From IMG/VR virus record IMGVR_UViG_3300008117_000167, positions 1 through 33,774 of that record: a DNA stretch of 33,774 bases. The stretch is one strand, 5' to 3'. Made by a program: the position numbers and the translations under genes. Shown one piece after another: positions 8,129 to 14,733 of the stretch; the stretch's first letter is position 1; each line of letters begins with the position of its first letter. This DNA comes from a virus. The notes under the pieces were generated by a model. That model was given only the letters and a program-made list of their open reading frames with translations. It was not told where the DNA came from and searched no databases.

Positions 8129-8354
8129 GTTCAGTATTTTTGTTATTTTCCTCAGTAAATGTAAAGTTTTGGATAAGTTCCATATTATGAGTGAATCCTC
8201 TTGTATCAGGTGAATCTCTTTCGTATATTCTAAATTTTAGCCATTCATCACCATTCGCCGCCTTCATATATTCATTGAAATCTACCTTGTGAATGTGCAA
8301 GTATATTGACTGATCCCGCTTTCCTTTCTTGATATAAAACCCTTTTTTTGCCAT
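8121..8354 (-). CDS. Small protein of unknown function at the head of the packaging operon
   Basis: The 77-residue soluble protein opens MAKKGFYIKKGKRDQSIYL and is rich in aromatic and charged residues. I do not recognise a family. It is the first minus-strand gene after the divergent control region and overlaps terS by 8 bases, so it is probably co-translated with packaging genes. A leading role as a TerS partner or a small regulator would be speculation. Confidence 0.65.
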   Translation of the reverse strand: MAKKGFYIKKGKRDQSIYLHIHKVDFNEYMKAANGDEWLKFRIYERDSPDTRGFTHNMELIQNFTFTEENNKNTEHG

Positions 8355-8558
8355 TAATACATAAAATTAAACATATTATTGAATTATATTTAATTGTTTT
8401 TAACATTTCTTAATATCTTATATTAATATATCTTTTATTTTATATATTTTCTAAATTTTATATTATTTATAAAAATACTTTAATAAATATTTGGATATAT
8501 CATTACTTTAATATTATATTTGTAAAACAATTAACAATAACAATAAAAACAAAACAAC
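8355..8558. promoter_or_regulatory. Divergent AT-rich control region
   Basis: About 200 bases of extremely AT-rich DNA separate the minus-strand packaging operon from the plus-strand operon. The plus-strand promoter at 8490-8522 is clear. For the minus strand I find only a weak box, TATGTTTA (plus 8368-8375), one base off TAnnTTTG and without a TTTG at the right spacing. The late genes may therefore need a phage activator. No ORF is visible here. Confidence 0.55.
8490..8522 (+). promoter_or_regulatory. Bacteroidota-type promoter for the plus-strand operon
   Basis: TTTG at 8490-8493 and TATATTTG at 8515-8522 are separated by 21 bases, matching TTTG-N19-21-TAnnTTTG used by the primary sigma factor of Bacteroidota. 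Transcription should start a few bases after 8522, about 30 bases before the first ATG at 8559. Confidence 0.75.
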
Positions 8559-8648
8559 ATGAAAACTTTCACCATTGCTTCAATCATTTATGTATCACTT
8601 GCAGTTATTATGATCCCAGTAAGTTTATTTCTTTTATCAATTAATTAA
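8559..8648 (+). CDS. 29-residue single-span membrane peptide
   Basis: MKTFTIASIIYVSLAVIMIP begins a peptide that is almost entirely one hydrophobic helix and ends at TAA 8646-8648. It is the first ORF after the promoter and is preceded by a long A/C-rich leader (8529-8558) like those before the other plus-strand genes. Function is unknown; candidates are a small holin-like, superinfection-exclusion or host-takeover peptide. Confidence 0.5.
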   Translation: MKTFTIASIIYVSLAVIMIPVSLFLLSIN

Positions 8649-8669
8649 TCACACTAAAAACCAAACACA

Positions 8670-8942
8670 ATGAAAATAAATAACATGACAAGCCGCAACG
8701 GTAACAAAGTAGCAAACCAATTTATAGTGCATACCCCTGAAGCTACATTTTTTCAGTCTTACAATTCAATCATTGTCAAAACAACTTTTGAAGATGGGCA
8801 AAGGGTTGTATACCTTGATGAATATTTTTGGAATTATTCAAGAACTACCTCAAAGTATAGATCTTTATTTTTAGGTGAAAATACCCAGGAAACAAAAGAC
8901 AATATAAAAAGCGGCAAATATAAATTAACCAATTTAAATTAA
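8670..8942 (+). CDS. Conserved phage protein of unknown function (DUF8033-like)
   Basis: The 90-residue soluble protein contains NMTSRNGNKVANQFIVHTP, FFQSYNSIIVK, a YLDEYFWNYSRTTSKYR block and a closing ETKDNIKSGKYKLTNLN. I recall this pattern from many small phage and plasmid proteins filed as DUF8033; that assignment is from memory and unverified. Its role is unknown. It follows an A/C-only leader (CACTAAAAACCAAACACA) and is the second gene of the probably early plus-strand operon. Confidence 0.75.
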   Translation: MKINNMTSRNGNKVANQFIVHTPEATFFQSYNSIIVKTTFEDGQRVVYLDEYFWNYSRTTSKYRSLFLGENTQETKDNIKSGKYKLTNLN

Positions 8943-8946
8943 TACC

Positions 8947-9090
8947 ATGAAATATATTAACAAGCATTTTAATACATTAAAGGAAGCGGAAAGGTATTTG
9001 AATAAACTTTACAATAAGTATCACCATGTGATCGTAATTAAATACCCACTATTTTCAGAAAACGGCATTTATATCTTTGAAATAAATTAA
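8947..9090 (+). CDS. 47-residue small protein, unknown
   Basis: ATG at 8947 lies 4 bases after the previous stop, and the frame ends at TAA 9088-9090. The protein starts MKYINKHFNTLKEAERYLNK, a helix-like segment, followed by a beta-like stretch HHVIVIKYPLFSENGIYIFE. This resembles small standalone phage modulators, but I recognise no family. Its tight spacing supports translation. Confidence 0.6.
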   Translation: MKYINKHFNTLKEAERYLNKLYNKYHHVIVIKYPLFSENGIYIFEIN

Positions 9091-9111
9091 AAACAATTAA
9101 AACCCAAACAC

Positions 9112-9675
9112 ATGAAAAAGTTACATTTAGCAGTATCAAAAGACAATCTAAGGCCGCAACTACAAAACATTCAAGTTAAAGATGGCCATGTATTTGCAAC
9201 AAATTGTCATATTTTAGTAAAGTTCCCAATTAACGAAGTTTTCGGCGAAAATTCACCAATAACAAAAGACGATCATTTTTATATTAATGGCAAAGAATGG
9301 GGCAAATTTAAGTTTTATAATGCCATGTATTTCACCTTTGAAAATGATATACTTTGCGCAAAAGATAAGAAAGGTAACAATTTAGGCATGATAAAAGTAA
9401 TTAAAGAAAATGAACTAAGTAGGCCATTTTATGACTGCAATGTGGTAATACCTAATGAAACAAAAGAAACGGTACAACTTTGTCAAATTTCATTTAATCA
9501 TGAACTTTACTACAATTTAATAGAAGTATTTAATTTTGATACCCCTTTGTTTAATATGAATTTTTACGGACAAACTTCCACAATTTTAGTAAAGTCAAAC
9601 ATTGAAACAGATACAAGGGGCCTGGGGGTTATTATGCCAATTCAAATAAATTTTAAAGAAGATGAAAAAAATTAA
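9112..9675 (+). CDS. Sliding-clamp-like protein (DNA polymerase III beta-related)
   Basis: The 187-residue protein has the clamp-domain pattern in which a short LRPQLQNIQVKDGHVFATNC is followed by HILVKFP. In bacterial beta clamps the matching segment is the R-P-x-L-x-x-I-x-V-x-x-G-x-x-x-A-T-x-x-H-x-L strand-helix-strand. The end, RGLGVIMPIQI, resembles the final strands with the conserved M-P before the clamp C terminus. At half the length of bacterial DnaN it would have to form a higher-order ring or be a partial clamp. No polymerase is encoded, so it may recruit or compete for the host polymerase. An A/C-rich leader precedes it. Confidence 0.6.
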   Translation: MKKLHLAVSKDNLRPQLQNIQVKDGHVFATNCHILVKFPINEVFGENSPITKDDHFYINGKEWGKFKFYNAMYFTFENDILCAKDKKGNNLGMIKVIKENELSRPFYDCNVVIPNETKETVQLCQISFNHELYYNLIEVFNFDTPLFNMNFYGQTSTILVKSNIETDTRGLGVIMPIQINFKEDEKN

Positions 9676-9757
9676 ACTTTACCATTTACTTATTTGGCTA
9701 TTTATAGCCGCTTTGATCCTGGGCAAATTACAGGCTAATGATCCAGCTTTTTATTAA
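9662..9757 (+). CDS. 31-residue membrane or secreted peptide
   Basis: The ORF overlaps the clamp-like gene by 14 bases. It encodes MKKIKLYHLLIWLFIAALIL and a short polar tail, with stop at 9755-9757. The basic N terminus plus one hydrophobic helix fits a single-span inner-membrane peptide or an uncleaved signal. Function is unknown. The overlap suggests coupled translation. Confidence 0.5.
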   Translation: MKKIKLYHLLIWLFIAALILGKLQANDPAFY

Positions 9758-9776
9758 TCACATAAAACAAAAAAAC

Positions 9777-9977
9777 ATGAATACCGTTAAATTCAACCAT
9801 TTACTTATTGAACAGTCAAGCGAAAATAGTTATTACATAACATTAGGTGACTGGGTTATTTATATTGATGCATCAATTGACGGCGAAAAAATTGTTTCCC
9901 ATTGGATAGATAGCGGCGAAAATAGCCCTTATTCTGAAGTTGATAAAACATATAGATACTCAGTTATTGAATACTAA
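9777..9977 (+). CDS. 66-residue small protein, unknown
   Basis: I choose ATG 9777 (MNTVKFNHLLIEQSSENSYY) over an ATG 39 bases upstream, because the sequence before 9777 (CACATAAAACAAAAAAAC) is the A/C-rich leader typical of this operon, while the upstream start would overlap the previous peptide. The protein is acidic, probably all-beta (YYITLGDWVIYIDASIDGEK), and unrecognised. It is the last gene before the terminator at 10008-10043. Confidence 0.65.
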   Translation: MNTVKFNHLLIEQSSENSYYITLGDWVIYIDASIDGEKIVSHWIDSGENSPYSEVDKTYRYSVIEY

Positions 9978-10007
9978 ACAGCTAAACTGATGAGCCTTGA
10001 ATTAGGC

Positions 10008-10043
10008 GAAAAATACCCAGCCTTAAAACTGGGTATTTTTTTA
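10008..10043 (+). terminator. Strong intrinsic terminator, probably bidirectional
   Basis: A perfect 10-bp stem AAATACCCAG / CTGGGTATTT (10011-10020 and 10029-10038) with an 8-base loop is followed by a T-tract. On the minus strand the same hairpin is followed by a shorter T-run, so it may also end the replication operon coming from 10210. Confidence 0.9.
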
Positions 10044-10059
10044 GCATAAATATACAATT

Positions 10060-10227
10060 ATGAAAATAGACATTAACACAATGCAATACTTACTGAATTA
10101 CATAGAGTTAAACTATGATCGGTTAGAACATTTTTACAATAACCTACCCGAAAAAGACAAAAAAATGTCTTTTATTATCTTTATTATTGCTCAATTCACA
10201 AAAGATCATCTAAAAAATATTGAATGA
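10060..10227 (+). CDS. Possible 55-residue protein, unknown
   Basis: The ORF MKIDINTMQYLLNYIELNYD ends at TGA 10225-10227 and overlaps the convergent DnaA-like gene by 18 bases. The helical, charged sequence (LPEKDKKMSFIIFIIAQFTK) looks protein-like. It lies after the strong terminator, so expression would need read-through or an unseen promoter. Moderate to low confidence. Confidence 0.4.
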   Translation: MKIDINTMQYLLNYIELNYDRLEHFYNNLPEKDKKMSFIIFIIAQFTKDHLKNIE

Positions 10228-10617
10228 TACGTTGTATTTCTTAATTAGAAGCGTTTTAAGGCTGTCTAAGTCTGTTCCAATAGGTACATACATTTGAAGC
10301 AATAAACGGCCGTTAAAATGCCCCATTTTAACTAATTCGGCATTTATTTTGGCAATTAAGTCAGTTATGATGGGATCATTTATAGAAACCATGGTTTCTA
10401 TTGATGTAATGCTGTGCATTATGCTTGTGTGATGCTGTTTAAATAGTTCGCCAATTTGAACAAAAGTGTACCCATAATAAGATCGTAAAAAATATTGAAC
10501 AATTTGTCTGGGATATAAAACTTTTCTGGATCGGTTACGCTTAGTTAGTGCGGCCATATCGTAACCCGTAACATTAAAAACAGCTTGACAAAGATTAACA
10601 AAATTAGCATCTTGCAT
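10210..10617 (-). CDS. Stand-alone DnaA domain IV-like DNA-binding protein
   Basis: Residues about 16-95 of this 135-residue protein follow the DnaA C-terminal domain. TKRNRSRKVLYPRQIVQYFL matches the basic-loop and helix segment of DnaA ([20 protein letters not shown] in E. coli), and ELFKQHHTSIMHSITSIE matches its GGRDHTTVLHACRKIE helix-turn-helix; the DHT signature is HHT here. There is no AAA+ ATPase domain. The last 40 residues are unassigned. It should bind DnaA-box-like sites. The gene is next to the iteron-rich gap that I propose as the origin, and a 14-bp palindrome lies upstream of its start. It could initiate replication, repress its own promoter or displace host DnaA. Confidence 0.8.
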   Translation of the reverse strand: MQDANFVNLCQAVFNVTGYDMAALTKRNRSRKVLYPRQIVQYFLRSYYGYTFVQIGELFKQHHTSIMHSITSIETMVSINDPIITDLIAKINAELVKMGHFNGRLLLQMYVPIGTDLDSLKTLLIKKYNVSFNIF

Positions 10618-10683
10618 AAAATAAACAGTTTAAATAAGTTAAAAAAGTGTGCAATTCATTGTATTTCAATCACTTATAAGATA

Positions 10684-10697
10684 GTTGCATATGCAAC
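10684..10697. promoter_or_regulatory. Perfect 14-bp palindrome upstream of the DnaA-like gene
   Basis: GTTGCATATGCAAC is an exact palindrome 66 bases upstream of the DnaA-like start. It is a candidate operator for a dimeric regulator, perhaps the HTH protein encoded at 18047-18211. Confidence 0.5.
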
Positions 10698-10736
10698 CAT
10701 TGTCGAAACAACCGATTTTTGGCCATTTCCGCCCTA

Positions 10737-10824
10737 CCCCGCCAAAAACCCCACAAAAACTCCCCGCCAAAAATCTGCCAAAAACCCCACAAAAACCCCA
10801 GCGACAAAAATCTGCCAAAAATCT
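10737..10824. repeat. Tandem 36/37-bp repeats with five G4 runs on the minus strand
   Basis: The 20-mer GCCAAAAACCCCACAAAAAC occurs at 10741-10760 and 10777-10796. Together with the linker ending in AAAAATCT it forms units 10741-10776 and 10777-10813, and a third partial unit (GCCAAAAATCT) starts at 10814. CCCC runs at 10737, 10749, 10762, 10785 and 10796 give five GGGG runs on the minus strand, separated by 7 to 19 bases, enough for a G-quadruplex. Confidence 0.85.
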
Positions 10825-10826
10825 TG

Positions 10827-11131
10827 GGTACACGATTACACGATTTTACGCCCTTTCTATATTCCCCTATATATATTTTTTTTTCGTTTTTTTTTACAGA
10901 CCCCTTCCAGAATAGAGAAAAATCGCGAAATCGCGTCTCCGCGTTGATTATCAACACTTTAATCGCGTACCAATCGTGTACCAATCGCGTTCCCAAGCCT
11001 AAAATCGCGTTACCAAAAACCCTAAAACTGCACCTCATTTTCCTCTATTAAGTTAAATTTATAAACTTTTTTACCACCAGATGCCTTTTCTCGCTTAAAA
11101 AGGTACGCGATTTTTAAAAGGGTACACGATT
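10827..11131. repeat. AATCGYGTACC iterons in both orientations
   Basis: Plus-oriented copies of AATCGCGT/AATCGTGT start at 10929, 10961, 10972, 10983 and 11003, with a related AATCGCGA at 10921. Those at 10961, 10972 and 10983 are exactly 11 bp apart, one helical turn. Inverted copies (GGTACRCGATT or ACACGATT) lie at 10827-10837, 10838-10845, 11102-11112 and 11121-11131, the last two inside the end of the primase gene. The array flanks a T-rich tract at 10866-10897. Confidence 0.85.
10948..10956 (+). promoter_or_regulatory. DnaA-box-like site
   Basis: TTATCAACA differs by one base from the bacterial DnaA box TTATCCACA and sits inside the iteron array. It may bind host DnaA or the phage DnaA-like protein. 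Confidence 0.5.
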
Positions 11132-13529
11132 CTTCAATTGCCTTGGTGAACCTTTTTACCGAATAATCCTTCTTTTCAAAACCTGCCATATTTAAGAAAT
11201 CGTTATAAAGTTGTTCTAACTTTATCCAATTTCCATCCTTCTCAAGTACACCCTCAATAAAGTCCAAAAATTCATCACCAAACTGCACCTTGATCTGCTT
11301 TTTGACCAGTTTATCAGAATTTGTCATATTCTGCACCCCAAACTGCAAATAACCTTGTACGCAGTTAAACATCAAATTATAAAACCGATTCCATTCTTGA
11401 ACATCCCAATCGTCAAATAGCTTATGCCCAAAAAAGTCCTCTGGTGTGTAGGTATTTGAAAATGTCGGAGCAAATTCCATCACCTTTTGTCTTCTCTTTG
11501 CATGGTTGCCCGAATTTGGGATGGTGTAATTTGTCGTAAATATAACCTTTGGTGAATCCTTATAAGGTATAAATAATTCATCCTTATTTTTCTTTTCAAC
11601 AGTAACTCCTTCGGTTATTATGCTATAAAAACCCTCAAAATCTACATTTTTTCTCGTGTCCTCAATAGCTAAAATCTTTGTATCAAGGTCAACCCTCTGA
11701 AACGCAAAGTTCTTGTCAACTTTAAAGTTCTTGCCATCTACTCGAACAGTATTTAAAATATAACTAAGTGCCTTTACAAAAATCCCCTTACCAGTTCCAC
11801 CACCTTTCGCCTCATTATCGGTTTCCTCGGCAAGAATAACCGCAAATGGTCTTGCAGGGTCTTTATACTTATGTAAAAGGTAACCAATTAGGCTTAGTGC
11901 GTACATTATCCTTTCTTGATCGCCTCCGCTAATCTTCTCAATGAACTTATAATATTCAATTTGTGATGGCTCTGTGCCCGTCTGATCAATGTGAATTTCA
12001 TGGTTGATGACTTGCGACTTCCAAATGCATTTTTTTAGTTCGCCATAAGACTTCAGTTCAATGTCATCTTTGGTTATCACAACCACCCCATTTTTAAATG
12101 GGAAATAGCTTACATCTTTGGTGTCTTTTAGAAAATCGACATCTGCCCTATCAAAAAACTCAAAGAAAGCATCGCTAAAAAGCAGTGATGCACCCTTATA
12201 CATCAATTCAAGCAAATCTTGTGGCGAAACCTCACCATCAAAGGTGTCGGGTAGCCTATCCACATAATCCTTTATAAACCGCTTTATTTGCTCAGTACTC
12301 GCCTCCTCCACAAAACCATCCTTTACCCTTATAAGCCTATAAATCGTTGAATTAGGGTCGTAGAAATAAAGCCTAAAGCCACCTTGCTTGGTTAGGAATA
12401 TTTGCAGCTTATAACGATTTATACTTGGTTGACCTGTTTTCTCGTTTATATCCCAAAACTCAAGTATCTGCTCACCCCATCTGTCATTTAGGTCTTTTAT
12501 GATGCCTTCGGCTTCCGTAAGTTCTTTATCATACTTTTTAATAAGTAGAGACTTAAGTTCATCGTTTGTTGCTCCATTCTGCTTTTTGTTAAAAAGCGTC
12601 TTTTCCAATTTCCCTCCGTATGATGTTTTTTTTTCACCAAAACCCATTTCGACCAATTTCTTTGCTCCCGCCTTAAAATCCCCTCCACATTCAAGTATGC
12701 AAAACACTGCCGAAGGCTTATAGCCTTTCTCAACTATAAAAGGTGTATTCGTACTAAAAACACTAAATAACCCCAAACTCTTATTATATGATCCACTATG
12801 CTTGGCTTCACTCCCAGGTCGTAAAAAATATATCCTTTCCGTATTTTCACCAACCACTTTCCATCCAAAGTTGCCTAATAAGGTAACAATGTCCCCTCTT
12901 TTATTATAATCATCAAAAGGGGATATGCCATACTCTTTCACAGAAGGTCGATCATGTGCTTCAATTATCACTTCTTCAATCACTTCGTTAAAACTTCTCA
13001 TTATACTGAGTAAACTATCCCTTTCATCTAAGGTAATAATATTAATACCTTCTTTAACAAAGCTATAACCTTCTGTTGGGGGAGCAACAACATATCCAGC
13101 TTCTCCCCTCGTTTCTATTATGCAGTATGTTTTAATGTTGGGATTTCTCAATAATTCCTCAGCCGTTGCATTACGCAAAGCAAGCTTTTTATTCCCTTCA
13201 ATATATTCGCATCTATAATATATATGATAGCCGTTGTTCTTTGTACGAACAATATGTAGCTTATCATATAATTCTTTTGGAATCTTAGTCGCAATTTGCG
13301 ACCACAAGTCATAAGTCTGATATTTTGTATCAACATCTATCACTTCCAAATTACCGCTAACAGCACCGCATATTACTGCAATACCTTTCGCCTTATGGTC
13401 AGCCATTTGCCTTTCAACTTCTTCAATCGTTATTTCCTTTGTCTGATAAATCTTCCAAGGAAATATGGCTTGTTTCTGTTCGTTTACAGCAATAATATTA
13501 ATACCTTGTTCAATATAATTTTCAATCAT
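11022..13529 (-). CDS. Primase-helicase (PrimPol domain plus SF3/D5-type helicase)
   Basis: The 835-residue protein should prime and unwind phage DNA. The N-terminal PrimPol domain shows the catalytic LEVIDVD (D65 and D67) and NNGYHIYYRC (H102), plus GEAGYVVAPPT near 142. A middle region (200-300, SGSYNKSLGLFSVF) and a linker lead to the SF3-type ATPase: Walker A GGGTGKG near 576-582, Walker B-like ILAIEDTRKN near 620, and sensor VIFTTNYTIPNSG near 670. A C-terminal winged-helix-like part follows (VLEKDGNWIKLEQLYNDFL). It ends at the proposed origin, and its last 100 bases contain two inverted iterons. Length is normal for fused phage primase-helicases. Confidence 0.9.
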   Translation of the reverse strand: MIENYIEQGINIIAVNEQKQAIFPWKIYQTKEITIEEVERQMADHKAKGIAVICGAVSGNLEVIDVDTKYQTYDLWSQIATKIPKELYDKLHIVRTKNNGYHIYYRCEYIEGNKKLALRNATAEELLRNPNIKTYCIIETRGEAGYVVAPPTEGYSFVKEGINIITLDERDSLLSIMRSFNEVIEEVIIEAHDRPSVKEYGISPFDDYNKRGDIVTLLGNFGWKVVGENTERIYFLRPGSEAKHSGSYNKSLGLFSVFSTNTPFIVEKGYKPSAVFCILECGGDFKAGAKKLVEMGFGEKKTSYGGKLEKTLFNKKQNGATNDELKSLLIKKYDKELTEAEGIIKDLNDRWGEQILEFWDINEKTGQPSINRYKLQIFLTKQGGFRLYFYDPNSTIYRLIRVKDGFVEEASTEQIKRFIKDYVDRLPDTFDGEVSPQDLLELMYKGASLLFSDAFFEFFDRADVDFLKDTKDVSYFPFKNGVVVITKDDIELKSYGELKKCIWKSQVINHEIHIDQTGTEPSQIEYYKFIEKISGGDQERIMYALSLIGYLLHKYKDPARPFAVILAEETDNEAKGGGTGKGIFVKALSYILNTVRVDGKNFKVDKNFAFQRVDLDTKILAIEDTRKNVDFEGFYSIITEGVTVEKKNKDELFIPYKDSPKVIFTTNYTIPNSGNHAKRRQKVMEFAPTFSNTYTPEDFFGHKLFDDWDVQEWNRFYNLMFNCVQGYLQFGVQNMTNSDKLVKKQIKVQFGDEFLDFIEGVLEKDGNWIKLEQLYNDFLNMAGFEKKDYSVKRFTKAIEESCTLLKIAYLFKREKASGGKKVYKFNLIEENEVQF

Positions 13530-13539
13530 TGTGATATTA

Positions 13540-13641
13540 TTAAAATAAATTTTTTAAATATTTAATAAATTCTATTAATAAAGTAATTGTAGCTATAATT
13601 AAAAATATTGCTAAACAAAATAATATAATATTTTCAATCAT
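13540..13641 (-). CDS. 33-residue single-span membrane peptide
   Basis: The ORF MIENIILFCLAIFLIIATIT has one hydrophobic helix and a short basic tail. It overlaps the upstream gene stop by ATGA (13638-13641) and ends 10 bases before the primase ATG. The coupling supports translation. Function is unknown. Confidence 0.5.
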   Translation of the reverse strand: MIENIILFCLAIFLIIATITLLIEFIKYLKNLF

Positions 13642-13850
13642 GGTTTCAATTTTTCTCCAGTTGTAGGATTCCCATAAATTCTAATATCATTTTGGTCTAT
13701 CGTTCTGACTTCTCCGCTATGATAAAACCTAACAATAAACTGCGGATTTGAGTGTATTGAACCACTAATCATAAATAATGCAACTCCATATCCAAGTGGT
13801 GTGTCCACATCAAATGGATTCATTATCTCGTGTATTGTCTGATAAATCAT
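13638..13850 (-). CDS. 70-residue conserved-looking protein, unknown
   Basis: The protein reads MIYQTIHEIMNPFDVDTPLG and later FIVRFYHSGEVRTIDQNDIR, a short beta-rich fold with a bound-ligand-like loop. I do not recognise a family. Its ATG directly abuts the VRR-NUC stop, and its stop overlaps the next peptide by ATGA, so it is part of the replication operon. Confidence 0.65.
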   Translation of the reverse strand: MIYQTIHEIMNPFDVDTPLGYGVALFMISGSIHSNPQFIVRFYHSGEVRTIDQNDIRIYGNPTTGEKLKP

Positions 13851-14123
13851 CTATACATATTTATAGCAAAAAACATCCACATCTTCAACTGCTGTTACAA
13901 CGGCTGAATAGCACCCAGCTTTCTGCAAGTTGTCAATCACATACTTTTGTAGTTCAGATGGTTCTTCTCCAGGCTTCTTAACTTCCAAAAATATCACATC
14001 ACCTTTACGAATCGCCATAAGATCGGGGATTCCGTTCATTGATGTTTGGATTAGCTTTGTAACAAGCCATCCGTTTTCTCTAAGCCTTTTGGCGATTTTA
14101 CTTTGAATTGTTGATTCTTTCAT
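13851..14123 (-). CDS. VRR-NUC domain nuclease
   Basis: I choose ATG 14123 (MKESTIQSKIAKRLRENGWL, 90 residues) because it overlaps the upstream stop as ATGA; a start 36 bases earlier lies inside that gene. The PD-(D/E)XK core is visible as GIPDLMAIRKGDVIFLEVKK, with D, E and K of the active site, followed by the SELQ motif. Phage VRR-NUC proteins resemble Holliday-junction-type or structure-specific nucleases and are often encoded with SNF2-type helicases, as here (14911-16149). It probably processes branched replication or packaging intermediates. Confidence 0.88.
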   Translation of the reverse strand: MKESTIQSKIAKRLRENGWLVTKLIQTSMNGIPDLMAIRKGDVIFLEVKKPGEEPSELQKYVIDNLQKAGCYSAVVTAVEDVDVFCYKYV

Positions 14124-14317
14124 AATATAACCTCTTTTATTACTGTAATTTTTGGCCAATTTAATCTTTCTACTGACAAATTAAGTTGATTTATAGCTTC
14201 ATCTATTTCATAATATGTACCACATTTTACCTTATCTAATCCTGTTTGATGATCAAACCATAATATATAGTGGCAATCACCATTTTTATATTTATGTTCT
14301 TCAATATAAAATTTCAT
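14120..14317 (-). CDS. 65-residue small protein, unknown
   Basis: The protein MKFYIEEHKYKNGDCHYILW with a helical NQLNLSVERLNWPKITVIKE end is coupled on both sides: its ATG overlaps the preceding stop, and its stop overlaps the VRR-NUC ATG. No family is recognised. The Cys-His pair is not enough for a metal site. Confidence 0.6.
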   Translation of the reverse strand: MKFYIEEHKYKNGDCHYILWFDHQTGLDKVKCGTYYEIDEAINQLNLSVERLNWPKITVIKEVIL

Positions 14318-14733
14318 ATTACTGTTATTATGTAGTCATCAAAATTTACTATTACTTCGTTTAATCTCATCATATCACCTGCAAGTTCAAGGTAGTTATT
14401 GACAACATATTTCTTATTATCAATCCGTATTTTACCGATAATATGGTCATCCGTTTCTTCGCATGGGTAAAACTCGCCTAAATCTTGTTGCAAAAGGTGT
14501 TGAATTTCTCGGCTTGTCAAGTCTTGCTTCTCTATGTTATAACTTATTACAAGTTCATAATTGCTTACATAAGTTAATATTGACTTAATTCCCCATTCTC
14601 TTGTTTCTACCTCGCAATTCCATACAATTACTCCAAAATCTTTATAGTAGTCAATTGGAACAAGTTTGCTGATGCCAAGTTTCTTGTTTAGTCCTTCAAG
14701 TGATAGATGAAAGTCTTTTGATCTAAATTCCAT
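14314..14733 (-). CDS. 139-residue protein, unknown
   Basis: The soluble, acidic protein begins MEFRSKDFHLSLEGLNKKLG, contains YYKDFGVIVWNCEVETREWG, and ends IIGKIRIDNKKYVVNNYLEL and a helix. It is a mixed alpha/beta sequence of no recognised family. It overlaps its downstream neighbour by 4 bases and its upstream one by 11, inside the helicase/nuclease cluster. Confidence 0.65.
   Translation of the reverse strand: MEFRSKDFHLSLEGLNKKLGISKLVPIDYYKDFGVIVWNCEVETREWGIKSILTYVSNYELVISYNIEKQDLTSREIQHLLQQDLGEFYPCEETDDHIIGKIRIDNKKYVVNNYLELAGDMMRLNEVIVNFDDYIITVI

Larger units (their letters stand above)
10618..11021. other. Candidate replication origin (non-coding, repeat-rich)
   Basis: This 404-base gap between the DnaA-like gene and the primase-helicase gene is the largest gene-free stretch. 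Frames within it translate to repeat-derived, unnatural sequence. It contains a palindrome, tandem 36/37-bp repeats with G-runs on one strand, iterons in both orientations, a T-rich tract (10866-10897) suitable for unwinding and a DnaA-box-like 9-mer. This combination next to initiator-like and primase genes is typical of theta-type origins. Origin function is inference. Confidence 0.7.

Noticed and set aside
10741-10824. CRISPR array
   Set aside because: Only two full repeat units, no unique spacers of uniform length, and no cas gene; tandem repeat of an origin is a better fit.
10585-11051. Overlapping ORFs of 76-122 residues on both strands in the origin gap
   Set aside because: They translate to repeat-derived sequence (runs of PTKTP, KNPTKTP and similar), overlap each other and have no leader. 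They are products of the repeats.
14123-14159. Upstream start of the VRR-NUC gene at 14159
   Set aside because: It lies inside the previous gene, whereas ATG 14123 overlaps the upstream stop as ATGA, the pattern of this operon.
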